DNA of 64,000 nt, from positions 25,677,781 through 25,741,780 of the forward strand of contig CM064512.1 in assembly GCA_032716605.1 (NCBI GenBank), written 5' to 3'. The notes beneath the pieces were generated by a model, which had not been told where the DNA came from, searched no databases, and worked only from the letters and a program-made list of their open reading frames with translations. Made by a program: the position numbers and the translations under genes. Shown in pieces: positions 42,328-53,290 of this stretch (its first letter is position 1; the number at the start of each line of letters is the position of its first letter). This stretch comes from Paralithodes platypus (taxonomy: Eukaryota; Arthropoda; Malacostraca; Decapoda; Lithodidae).

Positions 42328-45279
42328 TTGGATAAAGCTCCACCAACACGACCCAAATTCAAAACCGCCAGGGATAACGACCGAGGACCGATGTCAGCCA
42401 TGAATGTAAATGTAGATCCGATCAGAACCAAAAATTTGATTAAAGAACGTTCTGTGAGTTCTAAAACCGCAACTTTAAAGGTTTTCTATGCAAACGCTCG
42501 TAGCATACGCAATAAATTTTCAGATTTAGAGGAACTAGTGTTTACTGAAAATTATGATGTGATTGGTATAACAGAATCTTGGCTCAATACAGTAGATAGA
42601 GACTTTTTAGCAGAGTATTCACTTCCCGGTTATGTAATGTTTGAGAAAAGCCGAATAAATAAAAATGGAGGTGGCGTTTTATTTTATATCAAAGAAAGTC
42701 TTAACCCGACCCTCTTGTCAAAACCTCAAATTGTGAACGTCGACACATCTTTTGTGCTAATAAAGAATAATAAAGGTACAAAACTAATACTTGCATTAAT
42801 ATACAGACCTCCAGCTCAATCAGTGCAAACTGACCGAGAAATTTATGAACAAATTGCAGATGTAAGTAACTCACTAGATACCGTATTTTTTGGCGACTTT
42901 AATTTACCTGTGACCAAGTGGGGCGATACTCTTACTTCACACTCCGGACATGACTTGTATACGAACTTGCAAGAGAGTTCGCTTTATCAATTTGTTCGAA
43001 CACCGACCCGTGGTAATAACGTTCTTGACATTGTACTTGCAACAAAAGAAGAATTAATAGAGAATTTGAATGTTGGTGATGAATTCAGTAACAGCGACCA
43101 TCGTACGATAACTTTCACTTTAAAGTTTACTAGTAACGAACCAAATAGTAGCATCGAAAAAGTCCCTAATTTCAAGAAAGCAAACTTTCATAAACTTAGA
43201 GCTATGTTTAAAGAAACTGACTGGAGCTTTTTAATTAACAATAAAGACATAAATACATCTTGGAAGTTATTCGAAACCACTTACCTAAAAGCAGTGCAAG
43301 ACTGCATACCATCGAAAATACGGCGTCCAGGCCATAATAATAAGCCCAAATGGTGGAATAAAGATATTTCAAACTGCCTGCTTGCTAAAAAATTTGCTAA
43401 TGATAGATTAAAATCCTCACAAAATGACGAAGAACGGGTGAAATTTGTAGAGGTACGACGCAAAGCCAAAAAGTTAATTAAGCAAAGTAAAAAGACCCTA
43501 GAGTTACATATTGTGAATCAAAGTAAAACAAACCCGAAAGAATTCTATAATTATATCAGAAAGAAAAAAGTAGTTACTTCAACTGTTGGACCGTTAGTCG
43601 ATGAAAATGGAGAATACACCAAAGATGAAGTACAAATGAGTAATGCCCTCAATACCTTCTTTGCATCAGTTTTTACAACAGAAGACCTCAGTGATATCCC
43701 TACACCATCGCCGATTCAGATTGATAATTCAGATGTTCTAAGCAATATCACCGTTACAGAGAGAGAAGTATTGAATTGTTTAGATAAACTCAAGGTAAAT
43801 AAAACACCTGGACCTGATACAATCTCGCCTAGAGTTCTAAAGGAAGCTAAGGATGAGCTCTCCAAACCACTGACATTACTATTCAATAAATCCTTGCAGT
43901 CTGGAACTATGCCTGATCAGTGGAAGATAGCCAACGTAACACCGATATTCAAAAAAGGCAGCAAATCCCTACCCAGTAACTATCGTCCAATTAGCTTAAC
44001 CTCAGTTGTATGTAAAATGCTAGAAACGGTCATAGGAGGCAGACTCGTAAATCACTTAGAGGAAAATAACATACTTAAAGATACTCAACACGGCTTTCGT
44101 AAAAAACTTTCCTGTTTAACAAACCTCTTAGACTTCTTCCACGATATCCTCAACCTCTACGATGAGAGTAAAGCTGTAGATATTATATACCTTGATTTTC
44201 AAAAGGCCTTTGACAAAGTTCCCCACAAACGTTTACTGCTAAAACTAAAAGCGCATGGAATACAAGACGGTGTGTTGAAATGGATAGAAAATTGGCTCAG
44301 CGACAGAAAGCAAAGAGTAGTCATCAACGGTAAGGCATCTAAATGGACCAATGTAAGTAGCGGGGTACCCCAGGGATCGGTACTAGGACCAATTATCTTT
44401 CTAATTTACATCAACGACATAGATGAGGGTCTCACCTGTACAATCTCAAAATTTGCTGACAATACAAAAATTGCAAATAGCGTACTCTCAAAAGATCAAG
44501 TTGACGATATGCAACACAATCTAGATAAATTGTCACATTGGGCCCAAATTTGGCAAATGAGTTTCAATGCGGATAAATGTAAAGTACTACATATCGGATA
44601 CCTAAATGAGAAAGCAAACTATTCGATGAATGGCACTCAGCTTAAGAATGTAAACAGAGAAACCGATCTGGGAGTAACAATATCGAGTAACCTAAAACCG
44701 AGTCAACAATGTTCAGAAGTTGTTAAGAAGGCAAACAAAATAATTGGCTTTATAGGCAGATCATTTGAGCATAAATCCAAAGACGTAATCCTAACCCTTT
44801 ACAATTCCTTAGTCCGCCCTCTTCTGGAATACTACGTTCAATGCTGGTGCCCTTATTACCAAAAAGACATAAACAAGCTGGAACGAGTTCAACGTAGAGT
44901 TACCAAAATGATACCTAGCCTAAAGAACAAACCATACGAAGAGCGTCTTAGAGAATTAAATCTATTTCCTTTAACCCAGCGCAGATTAAGAGGTGACTTA
45001 ATTCAAGTGTTCAAAATCATCAAAGGCATCGACAATATGAACTGTAGTAAGTACTTCACTATCGACCAATCTAATTACACGCGGGGAAACGTTTGCAAAA
45101 TTATTGGTAAATCTTTTAACTCACACGAATCTAAGAATTTCTTCTTCAATCGAGTTGTCAACTTGTGGAATGGGCTTCCCCGAGACGTTATAGACTGCAG
45201 CACCGTTGATTCATTTAAATTCCGCCTAGACAAATATCTCGCATCAAACCCGCGACTGACTGCGTTTGTAAATGAATAA
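42328..45279 (+). CDS. CR1 ORF2: EEP endonuclease and reverse transcriptase, 983 residues, open, motif C FADN
   Basis: Would nick target DNA and reverse transcribe element RNA there. Domains: endonuclease about residues 50-270 with NARSIRNK, GITESWLN, FFGDFNLPVTKW and NSDHRTITF; linker; RT about 480-800 with TPGPDTISPR, NYRPISLTS, QHGFRK, motif A YLDFQKAFDKV, motif B SGVPQGSVLGP and motif C; then RPLLEY.VQCWCPYY and the C-terminus NLWNGLPRDVIDCSTVDSF. The frame is unbroken. However, motif C reads FADN (44452-44463), with Asn at residue 712 in place of the second catalytic Asp, so activity should be lost. The copy at 20.6 kb has FAED, so the family ancestor was presumably FADD. The start at 42328 is a non-ATG or poorly defined codon; an internal Met lies about 20 codons later. 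Confidence 0.9.
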   Translation: MDKAPPTRPKFKTARDNDRGPMSAMNVNVDPIRTKNLIKERSVSSKTATLKVFYANARSIRNKFSDLEELVFTENYDVIGITESWLNTVDRDFLAEYSLPGYVMFEKSRINKNGGGVLFYIKESLNPTLLSKPQIVNVDTSFVLIKNNKGTKLILALIYRPPAQSVQTDREIYEQIADVSNSLDTVFFGDFNLPVTKWGDTLTSHSGHDLYTNLQESSLYQFVRTPTRGNNVLDIVLATKEELIENLNVGDEFSNSDHRTITFTLKFTSNEPNSSIEKVPNFKKANFHKLRAMFKETDWSFLINNKDINTSWKLFETTYLKAVQDCIPSKIRRPGHNNKPKWWNKDISNCLLAKKFANDRLKSSQNDEERVKFVEVRRKAKKLIKQSKKTLELHIVNQSKTNPKEFYNYIRKKKVVTSTVGPLVDENGEYTKDEVQMSNALNTFFASVFTTEDLSDIPTPSPIQIDNSDVLSNITVTEREVLNCLDKLKVNKTPGPDTISPRVLKEAKDELSKPLTLLFNKSLQSGTMPDQWKIANVTPIFKKGSKSLPSNYRPISLTSVVCKMLETVIGGRLVNHLEENNILKDTQHGFRKKLSCLTNLLDFFHDILNLYDESKAVDIIYLDFQKAFDKVPHKRLLLKLKAHGIQDGVLKWIENWLSDRKQRVVINGKASKWTNVSSGVPQGSVLGPIIFLIYINDIDEGLTCTISKFADNTKIANSVLSKDQVDDMQHNLDKLSHWAQIWQMSFNADKCKVLHIGYLNEKANYSMNGTQLKNVNRETDLGVTISSNLKPSQQCSEVVKKANKIIGFIGRSFEHKSKDVILTLYNSLVRPLLEYYVQCWCPYYQKDINKLERVQRRVTKMIPSLKNKPYEERLRELNLFPLTQRRLRGDLIQVFKIIKGIDNMNCSKYFTIDQSNYTRGNVCKIIGKSFNSHESKNFFFNRVVNLWNGLPRDVIDCSTVDSFKFRLDKYLASNPRLTAFVNE

Positions 45280-47705
45280 CTTTATTTCATCCTCCCCTCA
45301 GTTACTAACCCATATGTCCCCTACTAACTTCCTAGTCCTGCCACGTTAGTGGCAGGGCAGTAGTTCCCTTTCCAATGTTCCCTTACCCACTCTAAACCAC
45401 TGTTTGGACACTTGATCCTCAGTGTTTTGGAGGACAAACAGCCTAGAAGGATCACTAGATCTGTTGTTGCTTGATTTCCTTTGTACTCCTTTGTACTTGC
45501 CGTCCATGTCTCGCTTCCATACGAGAGTGTTGGGAGCAGCACACTGTTTCTCAGTGACTTTTTGACTTCCTGGCTAACCATTCTTCCTAAGAGAATACTA
45601 TCAAGTTCTCCAATCACCTTTCTCCCTTGCAATTTTCTCTCTTTTATCTCACTCTCCATTTTACCATATTTGCATAGTACAGCTCCCAAATACTTGAAAC
45701 TTTCAACCTCTTCCAGTACTTCATTTTTCATTTTTATTTTACAACTTTTCTTGTGTTCTTTCTTGATTCTATATTTTTCCTTAAAATCTATGGTTTCATT
45801 CATTCTTCTCTCAAACACCATTACCTTACATTTCCCTACATTGACCTTTAACTTTCTCTTTTCACATACCCTGTCAAAGTCAGTGACCACTCTCTGAAGT
45901 TCTTCAGCATTTTCCGCCAACAGGACTGCATCGTCCGCATATAGGCATGTTAAAATCTTCCATGTTCTTCCCTCTGATTCCAGTCTAGCTCCCACACCCA
46001 TTGATACAGCCCTACATTCCCTAATCACTCCATCCATGTATATATTGAACAACCAAGCTGACATGACACATCCCTGTCTTACACCTACATTGACCTCAAA
46101 AACTTTTCACTTAACTTATCCCCTACCTTCACATATACCATTGCATTCCTATAAAAAGATTTGACTGCCATTAGCAAGTTTCCTCCCACACCATATACTG
46201 TTAACACATCCCACAGGCCCTCCCAGTCTACTTTGTCGTAGGCTTTTTCCAAATCCATGAATGCTGCATATAGTTTTTGTTTTTGGCCAGATACTTCTCT
46301 ACCAACAATCGCATTGAGGCTATCTGGTCAACGCAGCCCCTGCCCTTTCTGAAACCTCCCTGTTCCTCGCCTATTTTGTCATCCGTTATCTTCTGTAGCC
46401 TCTCTGTTACTACTCTTGCGTGTACCTTTCCAGGTATGTTAAGCAAGCTAATTCCCCTATAATTCTTACACTCTTCTTTACTACCCTTCCCTTTGTACAA
46501 GGGTCACTGCTTTCCTCCAGTCCTCTGGTACACTTTCCTTTTCCCATGCTAATTTACATAACCTATGCATTACGTCAACAGCTTCTTCTCCTCCATATCT
46601 CAGCATTTCACCTGGGATGTTATCTACTCCAGCAGCTTTGCCCATTTTAAGTCTATTGATTGCTTCTTTTACTGTCTTCTTCTCTGCTTATCTGGCTTTC
46701 AACTACCCTGTTTATTCTACCTCTCTCCATTCCTATGGATGAGATCTTTGCCTTCCCCCTACCCTTTACAGCTAAGCTACTCAAATTATCTTTCCATACA
46801 TTCACCACACCATCACCCTCTACCACTTCCCCATTCATAGTCCCTCATCCTACCACCTGAGACACTATCAGTCTTCTTCCCTCTGGCTTCTTTCATAGCT
46901 CTGTAGTATGTTTTCCTGTCATTCAGAAACTATTCACTAATCTTTCTCCCATATGCCTCATCTGTCTTCCTTTTAGCGTCTTGTTTCGCCCTCTTCACTC
47001 TTTGTTTCAAATGTTTATATTCTTCTTTCCTCGCATCTCTAGTTTCTCTAGGTATATTCTTTTGCAGCATACTCTTTCTGAACTCTTTCTTTGTTTTCAC
47101 TATTTCTTCTATCTCTTTGCTAAACCATGCGTTACCTATCTTCTTCCACATTTTAAAGGTTCATATTACCACTCTTGCTAAAACAGCTTCCCAGAAGTTA
47201 GGTGTGCTCAACCGTCTCTGTGGGTTCTTTACCCCCGCTAAACTTCTTGCTCTGTATAGGGGCACAGTGCGCCGATGTATCGAGTATTGCTTGCATGTGT
47301 GAGGAGGTTCCACCCAGACCGCATTCTCGAAAGAATGGAGTCAAAAGTATTTCACATCATCAAATCGCTTCCTCTTACTAATTCTTTACATTCTCTTTCT
47401 ACACACCGCAATGTTGCATCTCTTTCACTCTTCTATCACTAATACAGCAATCAGTGTTCATCAGAGCTATCTCGGTGCAAACTCCCTCCCTTGCAGCGAG
47501 TGCGAGGCACCCCCCTTTCAACACAGTCCCACTCATATTCTGTCCAACTTTCCAACCCAAGAATTAGCAAATCTTCTCATTCTATCTTCTACTCAACAAG
47601 TGAACTCTGGAATTCTCTCCCTCAATCAATCTTTCTTTCATCCTATGACGAAGACTGCTTTAAACTTAGTGTGCCCAGGCATTTTGACCCAAATAATTGG
47701 TAGAT

Positions 47706-48279
47706 TCAGGAGTCAAAGTGAAGCACTCATTGGAGAGACATTGCTTATACAGAAAGTCAACCCCGAGCTTAATATGTCAAATAATTCTTAATTGCGTGTC
47801 TCTGTAGCTTAGTGATAATGTCATTTAGGGTTTATTAGAATGTCATTCAGGGTTTATTGTAATGATTAAGTGTGTATTCGAAGCTTTTAGTCTAGATAGT
47901 TGCTGATTGATAGCTATTTTCTAAATGTTTAGTTTATTTCTTTAATTTCAGTGTAGATTTGTCAGTTCTCACTTATATTATTGTTAACCTTCAGTTGTCC
48001 ACGGCATTTTCTTTGGTGTGGATGTACTTTATCCTTTCTCTTGCTGGCTTGGTAAGTAACATAGTATACGATGTGTTAGTTGTTGGGCAATAGTATAGAA
48101 ACATGTTTATTGTATTGATAAAATGTAATGGTGTTTTTAAATTTTGATTGATTACTTACGATAATTTGTGATCTAGGATGATTTAATATGTTCATGTGTT
48201 CATGTTTTTTGCTAAACTGTAAATATTTAATTATATTTGATCGGCTTTTACTTTGCATTAATTTTAAGTTTCATTTTGT
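47706..48279. other. No gene recognised
   Basis: Short local duplications (TGTCATTTAGGGTTTATTAG and TGTCATTCAGGGTTTATTGT at 47820-47862). Otherwise unrecognised. Confidence 0.4.
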
Positions 48280-48721
48280 TTAACCCATTGAGCCCCAGCG
48301 ACGCAGCGTTTGCGTCAGCAATGTATGTAAGCTAAACCCCAGCGACGCAACAGTTGCGTCAGTGTTACTCCGGTCCCAATTACTTCGGTCCTATGGCACC
48401 TAGAGGGCTCAGATTTGTATGGGAGCTGTGTAAGTATCCCACGCAACCATAACAATGGTTGAAAACTCTCAAAGTCCAACTGCGTGCGCGTGAGCGTGCA
48501 AACACAGGAATTTTGGGTGTTATTACCTTCAATTTTTTACTCTTGTAAAATCCGTTTTCGGGGGCTCCGTAAGACCAATTTTTGACCTTTTTGATCGTTT
48601 TTTTGTGGTTTTTCCTTTATTCCTAACCCATTCGCTATTGTTTCTGGAGAAAAAAATTAATCAAAACCGGCTGGTCCCTGGTGGTCATTTATTAATAACT
48701 AGCTGGGGCTCAGTGGGTTAA
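48280..48721 (+). mobile_element. TTAA miniature element, family P2, copy 1
   Basis: TTAA at 48280-48283 and 48718-48721. The ends CCCATTGAGCCCCAGC and, inverted, CCCACTGAGCCCCAGC are an excellent inverted repeat. Near the left end GCGACGCA.C.TTGCGTC forms two small hairpins. Noncoding. Related to 49271-49671 in the opposite orientation. Confidence 0.92.
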
Positions 48722-48845
48722 GGATCATGTGTTTTACCTGAAGATGGCTTCCCTGATGTGGGCCGAAAATGTGTAAAGAAAATTGAAAAGAAGTAAGTGA
48801 AAATAAAGATGGCATTGAGTACAGTTTTGACTCTTTTAATATGCT
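48722..48845 (+). repeat. PLE-like 3' tail fragment
   Basis: CCTGAAGATGGCTTCC...GGGCCGAAAATGTGTAAAG then AATAAAGATGGC resembles the PLE tail layout (core, GAAA, AATAAAGATG). The hammerhead core is degenerate and no PLE protein is adjacent. Confidence 0.4.
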
Positions 48846-49270
48846 TACTATGGAAATCACGGATGTACTATATATATATATCAATATTTTGCCTTGTTCC
48901 GTAGTGTGAACAACGACAAGGTTCTCTAAACTCCACTTCCAACATATAAGACGACACCTAACTTTATATACGGCGGCCATAAAGTGTGTTCCCTGAGCCT
49001 GGGAGCCTGGTTCATTGCTGATGGAGAGAACACAACCCTCTGATAAAGTTAACCACGGTCGTATTTCTTTACCTCGGGGTCGCGGGAGGGAGGTCGAGGT
49101 TGGCAGTGAGTTGGTGTGTACTGTTATGATCAGTTTTACCTGAACTTTGATTGTAAAATGTATAGACTGTACATTTAATTTGTTGTTAATATACGTGAAT
49201 GTTATAGTGTGCTTCATTTGTTATATTTGTCCTACAAAATATATCTTTAGGTTCCAGATTAATTAGACTA

Positions 49271-49671
49271 TTAACCCACTGAGCACCAGCTGATATATAA
49301 TAAATGTACAACGTGGGACCAGCAGGTTGTCATTTTTTTTTCTTCTGAAAACACATGGGATGGGTTAGTAATTAAGGAAAAACCACAAAAACCGCTCACC
49401 TAGGTTATTTAGGGGTCTGCGGGGCGGCGGAAAGTCGCAATTATCATGGGGAAATGGGTTGGCATAATACTGGAAAATCACTCCCGCGCGCGTCCACACG
49501 CACGCGGCTGGAGTTGGGGGGTTTCTAACCATCGGTATTGTTGCGTGGGATACTAATGCAGTTGCCATACAAACCTGAAGCCTCTAGGTGGCTTAGGACA
49601 AGATTAATTAACGCGAACGCAACCGTCGCTGGAGTTTAGCGTTACATACATACTGGTACTCAAAGGGTTAA
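49271..49671 (-). mobile_element. TTAA miniature element, family P2, copy 2
   Basis: TTAA at 49271-49274 and 49668-49671. Ends CCCACTGAGCACCAGC and, inverted, CCCTTTGAGTACCAGT. The interior matches 48280-48721 reversed, including the GGTTTTTCC-like T-rich stretch, the GCGCGCG block and TCTAGGTG near CCTCTAGG. Noncoding. Confidence 0.9.
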
Positions 49672-49957
49672 GCAACAGTAAAGACAAAATGTTTATTGTA
49701 ATGTGGCAGACATATAATGTTATAATTCATTCAAATATGCAACTGTTTGTAGGCTCTTGCTATCAGTCTACATTTGCAATATTCAGGTTATCCATTACTA
49801 ATACATTGAAAGATTATAGTGTTCAGTACAAATTAGAGCAAGGATTTAGATCTATTATATTTTAATTATATTATTATTGTTATTATACTGTATATACATT
49901 TTTGTTTGTGATCCTTGTCAAGTATGTTCTACTTGAAATAACATGCGGTTCTGTTTC

Positions 49958-50980
49958 TTGTCCTGTCTCTTCTAAGGATGTACCTTCTGCCCTTTCTGGG
50001 CTAAATACTAATAAGGTGTACGGACTGGATGGTGTTCCTGCTGTTTCACTTCAAAACTGTTCTTATGTGCTGACTCCCTACCTAGGCAAAGTCTTTCGTC
50101 TCTGTCTTTCCTCTAACGTGTTTCCTTCTTGATGGAAGTTTGCTGTCATCAACCTGTCCCCCAAAAAGGGTTACCACTCTCAACCCTCTAACTATCGTCC
50201 AATAATTGCTCTAATTTCCTGCATCTCAAATGTTGTTTAAACTATTCTGAATTCATTATTTCTTAGTAATTTGTCTGTCCATAATCTACTTTCAGATCAC
50301 CAGTATGGTTTGCTTAAGAGCCACTCTACTGCGGTTGTGGACGGCCATCGCTCACTTACTCAACTTTTTAACAACTGTGTTCCACAGGGTTCTGTCCTGT
50401 CTCCAGTCCTCTTTCTAATATCAATGAATGATATTCTCAACTGTACATCCAGACCTATCCATGCATATCCTCTTGACTCTACTTTACACTGTTCAATTAG
50501 TTTTGCAGAACGACCCAGCATGCAATCACTCAAAACCTCACATAATGAGACCATAGCACACTAATCTTCTGATCTAGCAACCATGTTCGATTGTGGCAGA
50601 GAAAATTGTGTTCCTTTCAATGATTCTAAAACTCAAAATCTCCATATATCTACGCATCAAAAACTTCAACAGGTTTATCTCTTATAATTCAACAATACAT
50701 ACATCAACCCTTCATCTATGTTCAGTATTCTTGGTGTCTCTTTTACTCATGGCGTTCCTTGGAAAGATCATAATAACACTCTTGATAAAACATCTTCCCA
50801 CCACCACAACCGTCTCACCCCCGCACAGCTTCTTGCTTTGTATAGGGGTATAGTATGCCCATGTATCGAGTATCGTTCGTACATTGATTTTGGCTCTGTC
50901 ACTCTTTCAACTTTGAGGGAGACACTTGTTACAGGCAGCTTTGCCCTTTGTCTCCTTTATTCACATGGACATTTGTTTAG
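49958..50980 (+). pseudogene. LINE-A-type fragment with internal deletion
   Basis: Begins in the RT domain ([21 protein letters not shown], corresponding to [21 protein letters not shown] of the 22.4-kb copy), then a broken stretch PSNYRP-like, QYGLLKSHST, and a jump straight to VVDGHRSLTQLFNNCVPQGSVLSPVLF. This removes motif A. Motif C is also altered (HAYPLDSTLH where SYADDSTLH is expected). It ends near the LINE-A 3' end. Multiple stops; clearly dead and older than the 22.4-kb copy. Confidence 0.85.
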
Positions 50981-51072
50981 CAAAATTAGTTATAGTGAAA
51001 ACAAGTTACCAAGGGTATTTTTCATAATTATCAACGTAACTTGAATAGGAGAAAATCAACTGACAATGCAAA

Positions 51073-51254
51073 ATAATAAACATAGTAATAAACATAGTAA
51101 TAAACATAGTAATAAACATAGTAATAAACATAGTAATAAACATAGTAATAAACATAGTAATAAACATAGTAATAAACATAGTAATAAACATAGTAATAAA
51201 CATAGTAATAAACATAGTAATAAACATAGTAATAAACATAGTAATAAACATAGT
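51073..51254 (+). repeat. 12-bp minisatellite, about 15 near-perfect units
   Basis: Unit AATAAACATAGT. Because 12 is divisible by 3, both strands stay open (Asn-Lys-His-Ser on plus; Met-Phe-Ile-Thr or Tyr-Tyr-Val-Tyr on minus), which explains the open frames here. These are not genes. Confidence 0.97.
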
Positions 51255-52979
51255 AAACAGATCTTTGGTATATCATAAATAATTTGCTACAATTATTGAC
51301 CTCTATGTTGACCTGATGCTAAATTATTCGAGTAAGATTTGATTGTCTGTTGATTAATTGTGCATGGAATATACTGAGATATAGGTTGAATAATTGTAAT
51401 AATTATATACCATATCGGAAGTATTAAATTAAAATTATCTTACAATAATCTTTAATATCTACCGTCATTATGTTTCCGACATTGCAGGTTCTATTCCCTT
51501 GTGTATGACATTTACCGATGCGAAAAACATGTGGAGTTACGTATATATATATAAGTTTAAATGAATGATAATTGACATGTCTCATACATTATAATTATAC
51601 ATACATATTATATGAAATGTCTCCTTATATATAATCTTGGTCATTACCTAACATATGCTCTATGCTCAATGAATATAATGCAACTTTACATATTATTAGA
51701 TTTCTTAATAACTATAACCATGTTTATAATTATGTGTATGTAATACGAAATTAGTATTGATAATTTATGACAATATATGTTATAAACATTAACTTAAATT
51801 GACATAGACCTTGACTTAGATAATAGAAAAAGTTTAGATGCATTGTGTAGCTCTAGCCAAAGAATATTCATTGTTATTAAAGACAATTTATCATATCATT
51901 GCGTGAATCCCATGGGAGTAAAACTGACAAATGGGGCTATAACTCAAATTAAAAATATGCTCATACCAGGGTCTGTGGAATGACATCACACGAATATAAT
52001 ACATCAACCAATGGACAATTGATATAAAGTTCTAATGGTTATGTGGAAAGGGACTTTATGCAGAACAGACAAGCTAAGACGACACACTGTAAAAGTTTAG
52101 TCTCTCTCTCTGTCTCACTCTCAGCTGCAAACAAATAACTCTGTCTAAGGACGAATAAAGATGCAGGTTCTCTTACACTGCCGTAAGGTGTGTGCAAACT
52201 ACTATTATTTTGCTTACAATATTCAATAAGTAGGACAAATGAATCGATAAAACTTTATGTCTGAGAATAACAAATGATTGGCCTTGTGAATAGAAATCTA
52301 TATTTTTTAGAAATACATTTATCACCATGGAAGAGGCGTGTAGAAATGATACGAACCTAATTCTTAAACCATATATCAAATGTATGACAGCCAGGACAAT
52401 ATTTGTTGGTTTTTCTCATGACATTTGCATCATATCAAGCTATAGCTTGGTTGGTCCAGGGATTATGTTACAAGTATAAACTTCATTCTGTTATTGTTAT
52501 TAATCGATAATCAGTTAAGCATTCGTAATATGGCATGAGACGCTTAACGTTATTTACATAATTATGTTTACAAATGAAATGTGTCGTAAGTATAAACAAT
52601 TTAATTGAAAGGAGATGGATCGGGCCACAACTTTGGACGACATAAAAACAGACAGTTATCTTGGAATGATGATAGATGGCAGACTCTTGGCTACCTGGCC
52701 GCACAAGAAAGGGTTTCCGATGTATTCTATTACATGTGAAGCTTTGTGTATGAATGTACACTCTACATCACAAATGCTGGCCCTTCTTAAGTTCACTCAA
52801 TCCCAAAAATGCATATCCAAGTTAAAGCGATAAAAAAAAAAAAAAAAGTTTAGCCTGTGATTTATTCACAACCATACACTTGCATTACTGATCTTCCCTA
52901 GCATTAATAGTCTCTAGCAAGGTGATACGAGTTCCGAGTAACGCTTATTGTGCATTCATTGACTGAACAATACTAACCC
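51255..52979. other. No recognised gene; small unassigned open frame 52615-52833
   Basis: AT-rich. The plus frame 52615-52833 (72 codons, ATG start) is unlike any family I know and ends just before an A15 run at 52833-52847. I treat it as chance. Short CT run at 52102-52120. Confidence 0.4.
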
Positions 52980-53290
52980 TTAATCTATCCCCTCCTCCTC
53001 CTCCTCAGTACCAACCGCTAAATTGTTAAAGTCATTGTGCCACTCATCATCTCTACGCCCTTTCTTCTTTGTTCTGTCCTTTACTGTTTTCATTAGCACA
53101 TCCATGTATATGTTAAACAACCAGGGTGACATCACACATCCCTGTCTCACTCCGACCTGCACACTAAACCACTCACTAAATGTGCCATTTATTCGTACAC
53201 ATCCGAAAAATACCATCACTAACATCTTCACAGCATTAAACAAATTGTCTTTTATATCATATGTCTCTAAAACTTTCCATAATCCTTCTC
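52980..53290 (-). pseudogene. LINE-B-type RT fragment
   Basis: The minus strand encodes SEWFSVQVGVRQGCVMSPWL and FNIYMDVLMKTVKD, the motif B region of the LINE-B reverse transcriptase, preceded by a decayed segment TLKDIKDNLFNAVKM. Motif C is lost; an acidic EEEEE stretch follows instead. A short dead fragment. It confirms that relatives carry RQGC at motif B, where the 18-kb copy has KQGR. Confidence 0.8.

Larger units (their letters stand above)
40131..45497 (+). mobile_element. Full-length CR1-like LINE (5.37 kb)
   Basis: Boundaries are defined by its insertion in LINE-B: CAGACGCT before 40131 and TGCCGTCC from 45498 join to restore the LINE-B reading frame ...ETWTA/ASAASGG... with at most one duplicated base. 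Layout: 5' UTR 40131-41262 ending in a 19-bp tandem repeat, ORF1 41263-42301 (zinc finger plus SGNH hydrolase, damaged), ORF2 42328-45279 (open), 3' UTR, and a 3' end of two tandem TCCTTTGTAC-type decamers. Short tandem repeats at the 3' end instead of poly(A) are typical of CR1-group elements. The same end is seen at 25921 and 57728. Confidence 0.92.
39634..47160 (-). pseudogene. LINE-B copy (minus), interrupted by full-length CR1
   Basis: Own sequence is 39634-40130 and 45498-47160. On the minus strand it runs WFSKEIEEIV...REETRDARKEEYKH (47151-46930), a decayed middle, YRGISLLNIPGKV and EEQGGFRKGRGCVDQ (46500-46228), motif B SAWLFNIYMDG and motif C CLYADDAVL (46064-45500), then SYGSETWTA. 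After the CR1 gap it continues VVNEDLFKLRAVEMSFFRM...RWYGHVQRMDEDRM...GRPPMVWEKKV to the C-terminus at 39650. The 3' tail is (GAT)n on the minus strand (39634-39654). It is 5'-truncated, lacks the endonuclease, and has several frame breaks. Confidence 0.88.
39355..47705 (+). mobile_element. LINE-A-type relic split by LINE-B (host of a three-level nest)
   Basis: The left part 39355-39633 matches the LINE-A region after RT motif C (GGGGCAGAGA.AATCTTGTTAC, AATATTCTTGG). The right part 47161-47705 continues with the equivalent of LAKAASEKLGVLNRLRGFF and the C-terminal end. The two are separated by LINE-B flanked by the direct repeat TCATATTACC (39624-39633 and 47161-47170), a 10-bp target duplication. 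Stops and frameshifts abound, so it is older than what it contains. Confidence 0.88.
48893..51030 (+). repeat. Unclassified repeat R, copy 2, with P2 element and LINE-A fragment inside
   Basis: Counterpart of 30376-31530. R sequence occupies 48893-49270, 49672-49957 and about 50981-51030. The P2 element sits at the same TTAA where R copy 1 carries a P1 element. A LINE-A fragment interrupts after ACATGCGGTTCTGTTT, and R resumes with AAAATTAGTTATAGTGAAAACAAG. Confidence 0.85.

Noticed and set aside
51006..51276. Repetitive frames on the 12-bp array as a fibrous protein gene
   Set aside because: The frames are a consequence of a period divisible by three, and all extend only as far as the array.
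52615..52833. 72-codon plus frame as a host gene
   Set aside because: No recognisable domain, short, in AT-rich DNA and ending at an A tract; reported only as an unassigned frame.
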